A DNA stretch of 64,000 nucleotides, from the NCBI RefSeq assembly GCF_007990245.1, contig NZ_BJWG01000006.1:1-64000 (forward strand), read 5' to 3'. Source of the stretch: Cellulomonas composti (GTDB taxonomy: Bacteria; Actinomycetota; Actinomycetes; Actinomycetales; Cellulomonadaceae). Below are positions 15,403-24,763 of this stretch, piece after piece. Position 1 is the stretch's first letter; each line of letters opens with the position of its first letter. The position numbers were made by a program, and so were the translations under genes. The notes beneath the pieces were generated by a model. That model was not told the DNA's origin. It was given only the letters and a program-made list of their open reading frames with translations, and did not search any database.

Positions 15403-16968
15403 CTACGAGAACGAGACCAGGCGGTGCAGCAGCAGCGGCGCGCGCCGGTCCAGCACACGTCCGCCCGTCCGCACGCCCACGACGAGCACGATCGCGCCCA
15501 GCACGAGCCCGACGAGCGCGGCCGCCACACCGAGCGCCGCCGGGCCGCCGCGCACCGCGAGCCATGCCAGCACGATCTCGGGCAACGCGAGCACGATCAC
15601 GGCCATCCAGCCGACGGTCTGCGAGAGGAACGCCGCGAGCGAGGTCCCCTGCCTCGTCGCGAACGGGTTCTCCCCCGGCTGCTGCACGGGCATGACGACG
15701 AGCGCCGAGACCACGCTCGCGCCGCCGTACGCGGTGAGCAGGACGCCGAGGCTGGCGCCGAGCAGCGCGGGCAGGTCGTCGCTCGCGCCGACGACCGCGG
15801 CGGTCGACACGACGATCGCGGCGACGACGGGCACGCCGATCGTCGCGGAGGCGAGCACGCGCCCGAGCCGGTCGGTCACCCCGCGCAGGGGTGCCGCGAC
15901 GTGCGTCCAGAACGCGGTCCCGTCGTAGCTGAGGTCCGCCGAGATCCCCCAGCCGACGAAGAACGCGGCGATCGGACCCGAGATCAGCACCAGCGCGGAC
16001 CCGCGCCCGACGACCCACAGCAGCACGGGGGTCAGCGGCACCATCACGAGCGCCAGCGCGTAGCGCGGGTCGCGCACCCAGTAGGTCAGGCAGCGCGCGG
16101 TGACGGCCCCGAGCGGCGTGGCCGGCAGCCGGCCGAACCAACCGAGCCCCTTGCGCGGGCCCGCCGCCTCCTGGTGCGGCGGGTTGACCAGCACGTGCGC
16201 GGTCGCCCGGCCCCACACCCACCACGCGAGCACGAGCCCGGCCGCGGCGATCACGAGGCGCACGACGACGAGACCCCACCGACCCGCCGCGGCGTCGCCG
16301 GCTGCCGCCCACGGTGCACCGGCCGGCGTCCAGGCGAGCACCTGCGCGGGGCGGTCGAACGTGTGCTCGTCGACCGACACGACCGCGGCACCGGACAGCG
16401 ACCCGAGCGCCGGCCCGATCGACGCGAGCAGCAGCACGACGAGCACGGCGAGCAGCTCGCGCACCCGTCGGCGCGCGACCAGCGGCGCGGCGACGGTCGA
16501 GATCGCGCGGCCGCCGACGACCGCGAGCGCGAGGCCGGCGGCCGCACCGAGGAGCGCCACCGGGACGGTCAGCGGGTCGCGCCACCAGGTCAACCCGATC
16601 GCGAGCGACGTGACGGTGCTCATCGCGCCCGGGATCCCGACGAGCCCGGCGATCGCGAGCCCGGTCAGGAGGCTGCGCCGCGGGATCGCGAACGTCACGA
16701 AGCGCGCGGGGTCGAGCGTCGCGTCGACACCGAACGCGACGAGCGGCACGAACCACCAGCCCAGGACGAGCACCGACCCGACGACCACGGTGACGGTCTG
16801 CCGCAGCGCGGTGTCCTGCGTGCTGAGGGCGGCCAGGCCCGCCACGACGAGCCCGAGGACGAGCAGCCCGTAGACCAGTCCGAGCACGAGCCCGACGACC
16901 TGCCACGCGCTGCGGCGCAGCCCGTTGCCCAGCAGCGCGAGCTTCAGTCGGACGAGGTGCGCAACCAC
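15403..16968 (-). CDS. ABC-2-type exporter permease, large
   Basis: This 521-residue polytopic membrane protein has about 12 predicted helices and no ATPase motif. It overlaps the upstream ATPase gene by 25 bp in another frame, so the two are a coupled pair. The hydrophobic pattern, the long second half and lack of an EAA loop fit exporter-type (ABC-2) membrane subunits rather than importers. The substrate is not evident from sequence. The GTG at 16968 (VVAHLVRLKLALL) is the first start after the ATPase signature region. Confidence 0.82.
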   Translation of the reverse strand: MVAHLVRLKLALLGNGLRRSAWQVVGLVLGLVYGLLVLGLVVAGLAALSTQDTALRQTVTVVVGSVLVLGWWFVPLVAFGVDATLDPARFVTFAIPRRSLLTGLAIAGLVGIPGAMSTVTSLAIGLTWWRDPLTVPVALLGAAAGLALAVVGGRAISTVAAPLVARRRVRELLAVLVVLLLASIGPALGSLSGAAVVSVDEHTFDRPAQVLAWTPAGAPWAAAGDAAAGRWGLVVVRLVIAAAGLVLAWWVWGRATAHVLVNPPHQEAAGPRKGLGWFGRLPATPLGAVTARCLTYWVRDPRYALALVMVPLTPVLLWVVGRGSALVLISGPIAAFFVGWGISADLSYDGTAFWTHVAAPLRGVTDRLGRVLASATIGVPVVAAIVVSTAAVVGASDDLPALLGASLGVLLTAYGGASVVSALVVMPVQQPGENPFATRQGTSLAAFLSQTVGWMAVIVLALPEIVLAWLAVRGGPAALGVAAALVGLVLGAIVLVVGVRTGGRVLDRRAPLLLHRLVSFS

Positions 16969-17732
16969 GCGAAGCCCTCCGCCGCGACCCGCCCGCCGAC
17001 CAGCTCGACGAAGCGGTCCTCGAGACTGCCGTCGCCGCGCACCTGCTCGACCGGCCCGGCGGCGAGCACCTGGCCGCGCGCAACGACCGCGACGTGGTCG
17101 CACATGCGCTGCACCAGGTCCATGACGTGCGAGGACACGACGACAGTGCCCCCGCCGCGCACGTAGGACGCGAGGATGTCGCGGATGTTCGCGGCCGAGA
17201 CCGGGTCGACGGCCTCGAACGGCTCGTCGAGCACGAGCAGGTTCGGCGCGTGCACGAGCGCGCACGCGAGCGCGACCTTCTTCGTCATGCCCGCCGAGTA
17301 GTCGACGACGAGCGTGCGCGCGTCGTCGACGAGGTCGAACGCCGTCAGCAGCTCGCGCGAGCGCCCGGCGACGGTGTCCCGGTCGAGCCCGTGCAGCAGG
17401 CCGGCGTAGGTGATGAGCTGCTCGCCCGTCAGCCGGTCGAACAGCTTGACGCCGTCGGGCAGCACGCCGAGCGTGCGCTTGACGGCGACAGGGTCGGCCC
17501 ACAGGTCGCGGCCGTGCACGAGCACCTGACCCGCGTCGGGCTGCAGCAGGCCCGTGGACATCGAGATCGTCGTCGTCTTGCCCGCGCCGTTCGGCCCGAC
17601 GAGACCGTAGAACGAGCCCGCCGGCACCGTCAGGTCGATGCCCGCGACCGCGATCTTGGGCCCGAACCGGCGCCACAGACCGCGCAGCGCGAGCGCCGGC
17701 GTCGGGGTGGCGGGCGTGACGTCGTCGGGCAC
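16944..17732 (-). CDS. ABC exporter ATPase (NatA/CcmA-like)
   Basis: This 262-residue cytoplasmic ATPase drives the permease encoded immediately downstream. Walker A is GPNGAGKT (46-53), the signature is the exporter-type variant YSAGMTKKV, and Walker B is LLVLDEP. The switch histidine lies in VVVSSHVMDL. The GTG at 17732 is preferred because TATGCT lies exactly 6 bp upstream (17739-17744), the pattern of a leaderless transcript. A longer in-frame form starting at 17807 would run into the divergent rmuC start. Confidence 0.88.
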   Translation of the reverse strand: MPDDVTPATPTPALALRGLWRRFGPKIAVAGIDLTVPAGSFYGLVGPNGAGKTTTISMSTGLLQPDAGQVLVHGRDLWADPVAVKRTLGVLPDGVKLFDRLTGEQLITYAGLLHGLDRDTVAGRSRELLTAFDLVDDARTLVVDYSAGMTKKVALACALVHAPNLLVLDEPFEAVDPVSAANIRDILASYVRGGGTVVVSSHVMDLVQRMCDHVAVVARGQVLAAGPVEQVRGDGSLEDRFVELVGGRVAAEGFAWLRTSSD

Positions 17733-17744
17733 CTGGACAGCATA
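17733..17744 (-). promoter_or_regulatory. Leaderless -10 element for the ABC exporter
   Basis: TATGCT (17744-17739) is followed by 6 bases and then the GTG start codon, with no Shine-Dalgarno. A leaderless mRNA starting at the GTG is inferred. Confidence 0.5.
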
Positions 17745-17805
17745 GGGACCGCCGTCCGGGGCGCGGGGCGGCGGCCTTGTCAGTGGCTCGTGGGACGGTG
17801 CGGGC

Positions 17806-19212
17806 ATGGGTGGACAGGTGCTGGCGGGGCTGGTCGTGGGAGTGCTGCTCGGCGTCGTGCTGGGCTTCGCGGTGGCGTGGGCGGTCGCGACGAGGCGCGC
17901 GGACGCCTCGGTGCGTGCCGCGCAGGTCGAGGCTGCTCGGGCCGGCGCGCGGCTGGACGCGGAGCGGGCCTCGTCCGCCGAGCGGGTCGCGGCCGCGCAG
18001 TCGGACGACCAGCGCATCGCCGAACAGTTCCGCGCCCTGGCGGCGGACGCGCTCACCCAGAGCTCGGAGCAGTTCCTCGCGCTCGCGTCGCAGCGACTCG
18101 CGGCCGACCGGCAGTCGCAGGTCGGCGAGCTCGCGCAGCGCGAGCAGGCCGTGCGCGAGCTGGTCGAGCCGCTCGGCCGCACGCTCGACGAGGTGCGCAC
18201 GCAGCTCACCACCGCGCAGCGCGAGCGGGCCGCAGCCGAGGCCGCGTTGCGCTCGGAGGTCGACTCGATGCGCACCGCGACGCAGGCCGTGCGAGCCGAG
18301 ACCGCACAGCTCGTCACCGCGCTGCGTTCCTCGCAGGTGCGGGGCCGCTGGGGCGAGCTCCAGCTGCGGCGCGTGGTCGAGGCGGCCGGCATGCTCGCGC
18401 AGGTCGACTTCGTCGAACAGGAGCAGGTGCGTACCGACGACGGCCTGCAGCGGCCGGACCTCGTCGTGCGCCTCGCGGGCGGCAAGCAGGTCGTGGTCGA
18501 CGCCAAGGTGGCGTTCCTCGGCTTCCTCGAGGCCGCGCAGACCTCCGACGAGACGGTGCGCACCGAGCGACTGGCCGCGCACACCCGGCACGTGCGCGCG
18601 CACGTCGACGCGCTCGCGGCGAAGCGCTACTGGGAGCAGTTCACCCCGGCCCCCGAGTTCGTCGTGATGTTCGTTCCCGCCGAGTCCTTCCTGCAGGCCG
18701 CGCTCGAGCAGGACGCCGGCCTGATCGAGTACGCGGCGGCGCGCAACGTCATCCTCGCGACGCCGACGACGCTGCTCGCGCTCCTGCGCACCGTGGCCTA
18801 CGCCTGGCGGCAGGACGCGCTCGCGTCGAACGCGCAGTCGGTGCTCGACCTCGGCAAGCAGCTCCACGGCCGGCTCGCGACGATGGGCGGTCACCTCGCG
18901 CGGCTCGGTCGCTCGCTCGGGTCCGCCGCGGACGCCTACAACTCCACGGTCTCCTCGCTCGAGACGCGCGTGCTGGTCACGGCACGCCGGTTCGCGGCGC
19001 TGGAGGTGGTCGACGAGGCGCTGCCGACGCCCGCACCGGTCAACCCGCAGCTGTCCGCGGTGACGGCACCCGAGCTGGTGGCCTCGGTCGAGGAGCAGAT
19101 CGTCACGCTCGACGGGTTCGACTCGCGCGCCCGGCGTGACGAGGAGTCGTTCGCGGCCGAGGCGGTCACGAACGAGCCGGTCGAGCGCGCGGATGGCCGA
19201 GCCGGCGCCTGA
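17806..19212 (+). CDS. rmuC: DNA recombination protein RmuC
   Basis: This 468-residue protein has one N-terminal membrane helix (about 5-28), a long coiled-coil segment rich in Ala/Arg/Gln/Glu (about 30-175), and the RmuC nuclease-like core (about 180-400). The core includes QVRGRWGELQLRRVVEAAGM, RPDLVVRLAGGKQVVVDAKV (with the PD...D/E-x-K-like VDAKV) and ATPTTLLALLRTVAY. RmuC limits inversions at short inverted repeats and is predicted to be a nuclease. It is divergent from the ABC exporter genes. The C-terminal 60 residues are a variable tail. Confidence 0.93.
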   Translation: MGGQVLAGLVVGVLLGVVLGFAVAWAVATRRADASVRAAQVEAARAGARLDAERASSAERVAAAQSDDQRIAEQFRALAADALTQSSEQFLALASQRLAADRQSQVGELAQREQAVRELVEPLGRTLDEVRTQLTTAQRERAAAEAALRSEVDSMRTATQAVRAETAQLVTALRSSQVRGRWGELQLRRVVEAAGMLAQVDFVEQEQVRTDDGLQRPDLVVRLAGGKQVVVDAKVAFLGFLEAAQTSDETVRTERLAAHTRHVRAHVDALAAKRYWEQFTPAPEFVVMFVPAESFLQAALEQDAGLIEYAAARNVILATPTTLLALLRTVAYAWRQDALASNAQSVLDLGKQLHGRLATMGGHLARLGRSLGSAADAYNSTVSSLETRVLVTARRFAALEVVDEALPTPAPVNPQLSAVTAPELVASVEEQIVTLDGFDSRARRDEESFAAEAVTNEPVERADGRAGA

Positions 19213-19245
19213 CCTGCAGCGGCGCGACCGGGCGCGGCGTGCGGA

Positions 19246-20286
19246 TCAGGTGGGGGTGACCTGCAGCGACGTGCGGCCGTCACGGCGCGGACGGGGAACG
19301 GGCGTGCCGGCCGCCTTGAGGTCGGCACGCAGCTCGCGCGGCAGCGAGAACATCAGGTCCTCGGTGGCCGTGCGGACCTCCTCGACCTCGCCGAAGCCGT
19401 GGGCCGCGAGCGTGTCGAGCACGTCTCGGACCAGGATCTCCGGCACCGAGGCCCCTGACGTCACGCCGACCGTCGTCGCGCCGACGAGCCAGGCAGGGTC
19501 GATCTCGGCCGCCTTGTCGATGCGGTACGACGAGCCTGCACCGGCCTCGAGCGCGACCTCGACGAGCCGCACGGAGTTCGACGAGTTCGCGGAGCCGACC
19601 GTGATGACCACGTCGCACTGCGCCGCGATCTTCTTCACCGCGACCTGGCGGTTCTGCGTCGCGTAGCAGATGTCGTCCGACGGCGGGTCCTGCAGCGCGG
19701 GGAACCGCTCGCGCAGGCGGCGCACGGTCTCCATCGTCTCGTCGACCGAGAGCGTGGTCTGCGAGATCCACACGATGCGCTCGGGGTCCCGCACGACGAC
19801 GTCGTCGACCGCGGCCGGCGAGTTGACCACCTGGATGCGCTCGGGCGCCTCGCCCTGCGTGCCCTCGACCTCCTCGTGCCCCTCGTGGCCGATGAGCAGG
19901 ATGTCGTAGTCCTCGGCCGCGAACCGCACGGCCTCCTTGTGCACCTTGGTCACCAAGGGGCACGTGGCGTCGATCGTCTGCAGGTTGCGAGCGGCGGCGG
20001 ACGCGTGCACGGCCGGCGAGACGCCGTGCGCGGAGAACACGACGCGCGCACCCTCGGGCACCTCGTCGGTCTCGTGCACGAACACGGCGCCGCGCGCCGC
20101 GAGCGTCTCGACGACGTACTTGTTGTGCACGATCTCCTTGCGCACGTACACGGGCGCGCCGTAGTGCTCGAGGGCCTTCTCGACGGCGACGACCGCGCGG
20201 TCCACGCCGGCGCAGTAGCCCCGGGGAGCGGCGAGCAGCACGCGCTTGGGGCGCGTGGCGATGTCGTCGGCGTTCGTGGGAGTCAC
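19246..20286 (-). CDS. ispH: 4-hydroxy-3-methylbut-2-enyl diphosphate reductase IspH
   Basis: This 346-residue iron-sulfur enzyme performs the last step of the MEP isoprenoid pathway, giving IPP and DMAPP. The three cluster cysteines are Cys25 (RGYCAGV), Cys109 (IDATCPLV) and Cys207 ([10 protein letters not shown]). The active-site region [11 protein letters not shown] is at 133-143. Length is slightly above the family norm because of a 12-residue N-terminal lead. The GTG start sits exactly 6 bp after TAGACT, suggesting a leaderless mRNA. It is divergent from xseA, a common actinobacterial arrangement. Confidence 0.96.
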   Translation of the reverse strand: MTPTNADDIATRPKRVLLAAPRGYCAGVDRAVVAVEKALEHYGAPVYVRKEIVHNKYVVETLAARGAVFVHETDEVPEGARVVFSAHGVSPAVHASAAARNLQTIDATCPLVTKVHKEAVRFAAEDYDILLIGHEGHEEVEGTQGEAPERIQVVNSPAAVDDVVVRDPERIVWISQTTLSVDETMETVRRLRERFPALQDPPSDDICYATQNRQVAVKKIAAQCDVVITVGSANSSNSVRLVEVALEAGAGSSYRIDKAAEIDPAWLVGATTVGVTSGASVPEILVRDVLDTLAAHGFGEVEEVRTATEDLMFSLPRELRADLKAAGTPVPRPRRDGRTSLQVTPT

Positions 20287-20298
20287 GTGGTGAGTCTA
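20287..20298 (-). promoter_or_regulatory. Leaderless -10 element for ispH
   Basis: TAGACT (20298-20293) then 6 bases then the GTG start. No Shine-Dalgarno is visible. A -35 element is not clear. Confidence 0.5.
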
Positions 20299-20397
20299 GT
20301 TCGGCCCCGCGTCGAGGGTCCCCGGGGCTGCGGTGCCCGGTGAGGCGGAGCTTGCGGATCCCCCGACCCCGGGCTTCCGCAGCGGGATGTAGGTGGC

Positions 20398-21678
20398 ATG
20401 CGGCAGGCTGGGCGGGTGGGCGTTCCCGACGAGGCAGTGGCCGCGAGCAGCGGCCGGCTCCCGCTGCCGCTGAAGGCGGCCGACACCAGCCCGGACCGGC
20501 CGTGGCCGGTGCGCCACCTGGCACCCAAGATCGCCGACTACGTGCAGAAGATGCCGCCGGTGTGGGTCGAGGGCCAGGTGCTGGACCTCAAGCGCTGGAA
20601 CAGCACCGTCTTCCTGACCCTGCGGGACACGGACGCGGACATGTCGCTGTCCGTGACCACCAGCGCGGGCGCGATCGCGCGGCTCGGCGGCAAGGTCGAC
20701 GACGGTGCGCACCTCGTCGTGCACGTGCGGCCGTCGTTCCACCTCAAGCGCGGCGCGCTGTCGTTCGCGGCCGACGACGTGCGCCTCGTCGGGCTCGGCG
20801 AGCTGCTGGCGCGCATCGAGCAGCTCAAGGGCGTGCTCGCGGCCGAGGGCCTGTTCGACGAGCGCCGCAAGAAACCGCTGCCGTTCCTGCCCGCCGTGGT
20901 CGGCCTCGTGTGCGCGCAGCAGGGCGACGCGGAGCACGACGTGGTCTCGAACGCGCGCGCCCGCTGGCCCGCGGTGAACTTCGAGATCCGTCGCGTCACG
21001 GTGCAGGGCCCGCGCGCGGTGCCCGAGGTCGCGGCCGCGATCGCGGAGCTCGACGCCGACCCACGCGTCGAGGTGGTCGTCGTGGCGCGTGGCGGCGGGT
21101 CGTTCGAGGACCTGCTGCCGTTCAGCAACGAGACCCTCGTGAGGGCCGCGGCTGCCTGCCGCACACCGCTGGTCAGCGCGATCGGCCATCACCTCGACTC
21201 GCCCCTGCTCGACCTGGTCGCGGACCTGCGCGCCTCGACGCCCACGGATGCCGCCAAGCGCATCGTGCCCGACGTCGCGGAGGAGCGCGCCCGGCTCACG
21301 CAGGCGCGGTTGCGCGCCCGGGCCGCGCTCGGGCAGCGGCTCGCGCGCGAGCAGGCGCAGCTCGACCACCTGCGATCGCGCCCGGTGCTCGCTCGGCCGC
21401 AGTCGCTCGTCGAGCAGCACGAGACGCGGGTGCTCGCGCTGCGCGAGGGCGCACGCCGCGCGTTGCACCACGCGCTCGCCCAGGGCGTCACCGAGGTGCG
21501 CGGCCTCGCGGCGCAGGTGCGTGCGCTGTCTCCCGCCGCAACGCTCGACCGCGGGTACGCGGTCGTGCAGCGCGGCGACGGTCACGTCGTGCGCGCGCCC
21601 GACGAGGTGTCGCCCGACGAGCCGCTGCGCCTGCGCGTCGCGCGCGGCGAGATCGCCGCCCGCGTGACCCCGCCGTGA
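20398..21678 (+). CDS. xseA: Exodeoxyribonuclease VII large subunit
   Basis: This 426-residue catalytic subunit of exonuclease VII degrades single-stranded DNA from both ends. An N-terminal OB-fold (about 42-140, [24 protein letters not shown]) is followed by the catalytic region with [34 protein letters not shown] (about 222-241) and [29 protein letters not shown] helical C-terminal arm contacts XseB. GHHLD replaces the more common GHE-x-D at the second catalytic block, a visible variation. A GTG 18 bp downstream is an alternative start. It is the first gene of a run with xseB, a sugar kinase and an AsnB-like gene. Confidence 0.94.
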   Translation: MRQAGRVGVPDEAVAASSGRLPLPLKAADTSPDRPWPVRHLAPKIADYVQKMPPVWVEGQVLDLKRWNSTVFLTLRDTDADMSLSVTTSAGAIARLGGKVDDGAHLVVHVRPSFHLKRGALSFAADDVRLVGLGELLARIEQLKGVLAAEGLFDERRKKPLPFLPAVVGLVCAQQGDAEHDVVSNARARWPAVNFEIRRVTVQGPRAVPEVAAAIAELDADPRVEVVVVARGGGSFEDLLPFSNETLVRAAAACRTPLVSAIGHHLDSPLLDLVADLRASTPTDAAKRIVPDVAEERARLTQARLRARAALGQRLAREQAQLDHLRSRPVLARPQSLVEQHETRVLALREGARRALHHALAQGVTEVRGLAAQVRALSPAATLDRGYAVVQRGDGHVVRAPDEVSPDEPLRLRVARGEIAARVTPP

Positions 21679-21697
21679 GGGTGGGTGCTGGTTGACT

Positions 21698-22024
21698 GTG
21701 CCCGTGACGAGCAGGAGCGGTGCGCGCAAGGGCGGTTCGAGCGACGACGGTACGGCGACGCCGGGGGGCGACGGGGTGGACGAGGGTACGGACGCCGTCG
21801 GCGGGCTGAACTACGAGCAGGCGCGCGACGAGCTCGTCGCCGTCGTGTCCCGGCTCGAGACGGGCGCCGAGACGCTCGAGGAGTCGCTGGCGCTGTGGGA
21901 GCGTGGCGAGGCGCTGGCGGCCCGCTGCCAGGAGTGGCTGGACGGGGCACGCGAGCGGCTCGCGGCGGCCCGCGGCGAGACGACGACCTCATCGGCAACG
22001 GTGACGGAGGTGGAGGGTTCATGA
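21698..22024 (+). CDS. xseB: Exodeoxyribonuclease VII small subunit
   Basis: Small helical protein of about 108 residues. The conserved core [38 protein letters not shown] (about residues 37-80) is the XseB family pattern. The N-terminal 35 residues are low-complexity Gly/Ser/Asp and the C-terminus is Thr-rich, so the exact start is uncertain; TTG 21692 and GTG 21698 or 21704 are all possible. It follows xseA by about 20 bp and its TGA overlaps the next ATG by 4 bp. Confidence 0.9.
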   Translation: MPVTSRSGARKGGSSDDGTATPGGDGVDEGTDAVGGLNYEQARDELVAVVSRLETGAETLEESLALWERGEALAARCQEWLDGARERLAAARGETTTSSATVTEVEGS

Positions 22025-22947
22025 GCGGCGGCGGGACGGCCCTGGTGATCGGCGAGGCGCTGATCGACGCGGTCGAGCGCGCCGACGGCTCGCGCGAGCG
22101 TCACCCGGGCGGCAGCCCGGCCAACGTGGCGATCGGCCTCGGCCGGCTCGGACGCGACGTGGCCCTGGCGACGTGGCTCGGCGACGACGCGGACGGCGAC
22201 GCGATCCGGGCGCACCTGCGCTCGTCGGACGTGCGCGTCCTGCGGGGCGACCGCAGCGCGACCCGGACGCCGACCGCGACGGCCCACCTGGACGCCCAGG
22301 GCGTCGCGACGTACGACTTCGACCTGGAGTGGGACCTCGCGGGCGCCTGGGACGACGAGCCGGTCGCGCCGCTCGTCGTGCACACGGGCTCGATCGCGAC
22401 GGTGCTCGAGCCGGGCGCGCAACGCGTGCGCGCGGAGCTGGAGCGCCGACGCGACACCGCGACGATCACCTACGACCCGAACCTGCGGCCGGCCCTCATG
22501 GGCAGCCCGGCCCACGCGCTGCCCTACGTCACCGCTCTTGTCTCGCTCGCGGACGTCGTGAAGGTGTCCGACGAGGATCTCGCGTGGCTCCACCCCGGCA
22601 CCCCACCCGGCGAGGTCGCGGCCGACTGGGCCCAGCGCGGGCCGGCGCTCGTCGTCGTGACCCACGGCGGCGAGGGGGCGTTCGCGGTCAGCGCGTCGGG
22701 TGCGCGGCTGTTCGTCGCGGCGCCGCGGGTGACGGTCGTCGACACCGTCGGGGCGGGCGACTCGTTCATGGGCGGGCTGGTGGACGGTCTGTGGACCGCG
22801 GGCCTGCTGGGCGCCGACCGTCGCCAGGCGCTGCGCGACGCCGACGCCACGACGATCGAGTCGGTGCTGACGCGCTGCGCGCGCATCGCGGCGATCACCG
22901 TCTCGCGCGCGGGCGCGAACCCGCCGCGCGCCGACGAGCTCGACTGA
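22021..22947 (+). CDS. PfkB-family carbohydrate kinase (fructokinase-like)
   Basis: This 308-residue cytoplasmic sugar kinase of the ribokinase/PfkB family is probably a fructokinase. The N-terminal GEALIDAV and [15 protein letters not shown] (signature 1, about 30-44) bind sugar. [16 protein letters not shown] in the C-terminal half is signature 2 with the catalytic Asp and anion hole. Normal length. It is coupled to xseB by ATGA overlap, although the two functions are unrelated. Confidence 0.9.
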   Translation: MSGGGTALVIGEALIDAVERADGSRERHPGGSPANVAIGLGRLGRDVALATWLGDDADGDAIRAHLRSSDVRVLRGDRSATRTPTATAHLDAQGVATYDFDLEWDLAGAWDDEPVAPLVVHTGSIATVLEPGAQRVRAELERRRDTATITYDPNLRPALMGSPAHALPYVTALVSLADVVKVSDEDLAWLHPGTPPGEVAADWAQRGPALVVVTHGGEGAFAVSASGARLFVAAPRVTVVDTVGAGDSFMGGLVDGLWTAGLLGADRRQALRDADATTIESVLTRCARIAAITVSRAGANPPRADELD

Positions 22948-22968
22948 GCCCGACCCGGCACCACTGGC

Positions 22969-24759
22969 GTGTCCAACTACTTCACGGCGGTCGTCCGCAC
23001 GGACCTGGTCACGCGGGTCGAGGCCTGGCTGCGCGAACGGGGATCGAGTCCGTCCGAGGAGCACGTCGAGCGGATCGGGCCGGACACGACGCTCGTCGTC
23101 GTGAGCGCGGGCATCTCCGACTGCCTGGCACCGGGCAGGTTCTTCCGCGGGACCGCGATGTCCCCGGAGCACGGCGCGATCGCCTACGGCCCCCGCGGCT
23201 GGGCCGCGCTTCCCGACGAGGCGCGGCGAGATCCGCACGGCGTCGCGGGCACGTTCGTGCTCGTCGAGTGGGACGCGGCGCAGGTCGTCGTGAGACGCGA
23301 CCTCACCGGGTCGGTGGGGTTGGCGTGGACCAGCGGGGACGGGATCACCGCGGCGAGCGACTCCCTGCTGCTGCTCGTCGACCTGCGCAGGTGGCTGGGC
23401 CTGCCCGTCACGCAGAACACCGAGCACCTGCTCGCGCGCGCGTTCCCGAACAACAAGGGCGCGCAGCAACCGTGCGAGGAGACCTTCGTCCAGGAGGTCT
23501 CCTACGCGGCGGCCGGCCGGGGCCTGCGCATCCCGCTGGACACCCTGCGTGGCGAGCAGGACGGGGCCCGCCTGACCGATCGCCTCCTCGACGCCGAGGT
23601 CGACGAGGTGGCGACGTTGCGCGCCGCCGCGGCGTTCGTCGTGCGGACGATGACGGCGCTCGTCCGCGCGCCGCACGTGGACGTGCGGTTGTCGTTCTCG
23701 GGTGGGTACGACTCACGGGTGCTGCTCGGCGGTGCGCTGCGCGGCGGTGTGCTCGCCGAGCTACCTGTCGCCGTCGTCGACCGAGATGCCGGGCACGCAC
23801 CCGACGTGGTGGCGGCACGAGGGGTCGCCGACCGCTACGGACTCGTGCTCGGTGACGGCACACGCAGATCGAAGGGCGACGAGCTGCGACCCGACGCGCT
23901 CGGCACCTTGGCCTCCACGACGCTCGGCTTCTACGACACGGTCTTCCTGGAGCCTGTCGTGCAGCGCGGAGCGGTCGGGCTCAACGGCATCGGCGCGGGA
24001 CTCCTCAAGGGCGGCTGGGGCTGGCGGTCGATCTCCGAGCTGCTGCCGGACGCCGAGAAGTTCGTCGCCGAGCGGGCCGCACTGCGCGCGCAGTCGGCCA
24101 AGGGCGTGCGCGCGGCGGGCGGCGAGCCGGGCTGGGCCGATGCGAGCGAGCTGCTCTACGCAGCGTTCCGCAACGGCATCCACGGCGCGGGCGTCTCGAT
24201 CGCCGTCACGATGACGACGCTGCGGCCGCTGGACCAGGTCGCACTGGCGCGGCTGGGTCACGCGCGGGTGGACGGTCGGTCGCCGCGTGAGCGCCGCGAA
24301 GCCGCGCTGCTGTACGGGGCGCAGCCCTCCCGGATGACGGGGCTGCTGGCGCTCATGGACCCCGAGCTGGCCACGTTGCCGTACGAGACACCCCAGAAGG
24401 CCCTCTCGCCCGGGCTGGTCGCCGAGCGACTGGCCGCCGCCGGCGGACCGCTCACCCCCAGCGAGATCGACCAGCCCGTCGCGCTGCTCGGGAGCCCGAG
24501 CGACGTCCCGGCGGGGCCGTCCCAGCTCGGCCTGGGCGCCGCCCGGCACGTCGGCTTCCACGGCCCGTTCCAGGGACCCGAGCTCCTGGACCTCGCGCGG
24601 CGCGGCGCCGAGTCGGTCGAGGACGCGCAGGCCCGGCTGGTCTACGAAGGTCTGCTGCGCAAGGCGGACCAGCACGTCGTGCGTCGAGGCGTGGAGCCCC
24701 GGTACGCGGGGCCCTCCCTCGGCAAGCTGCTCGCGCTCGCGATGATCGCCGGGCCGTGA
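22969..24759 (+). CDS. Asparagine-synthetase-like ATP-pyrophosphatase protein, orphan
   Basis: This 596-residue protein resembles AsnB-type amidotransferases and related amide/peptide-bond-forming enzymes. The C-terminal half holds the PP-loop SGGYDS at 244-249, the ATP-binding hallmark. The N-terminal 145 residues keep the outline of the Ntn glutaminase fold (GVAGTFVLVEWDAAQVVVRRDLTGSVGL) but begin MSNYF. The Cys2 nucleophile needed for glutaminase activity is therefore absent. It may use another amine donor or act as an ATP-dependent ligase or adenylating enzyme. It starts with GTG 21 bp after the kinase and converges with sugC. No precursor peptide or protease gene is adjacent. Confidence 0.65.
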   Translation: MSNYFTAVVRTDLVTRVEAWLRERGSSPSEEHVERIGPDTTLVVVSAGISDCLAPGRFFRGTAMSPEHGAIAYGPRGWAALPDEARRDPHGVAGTFVLVEWDAAQVVVRRDLTGSVGLAWTSGDGITAASDSLLLLVDLRRWLGLPVTQNTEHLLARAFPNNKGAQQPCEETFVQEVSYAAAGRGLRIPLDTLRGEQDGARLTDRLLDAEVDEVATLRAAAAFVVRTMTALVRAPHVDVRLSFSGGYDSRVLLGGALRGGVLAELPVAVVDRDAGHAPDVVAARGVADRYGLVLGDGTRRSKGDELRPDALGTLASTTLGFYDTVFLEPVVQRGAVGLNGIGAGLLKGGWGWRSISELLPDAEKFVAERAALRAQSAKGVRAAGGEPGWADASELLYAAFRNGIHGAGVSIAVTMTTLRPLDQVALARLGHARVDGRSPRERREAALLYGAQPSRMTGLLALMDPELATLPYETPQKALSPGLVAERLAAAGGPLTPSEIDQPVALLGSPSDVPAGPSQLGLGAARHVGFHGPFQGPELLDLARRGAESVEDAQARLVYEGLLRKADQHVVRRGVEPRYAGPSLGKLLALAMIAGP

Positions 24760-24763
24760 CGCG

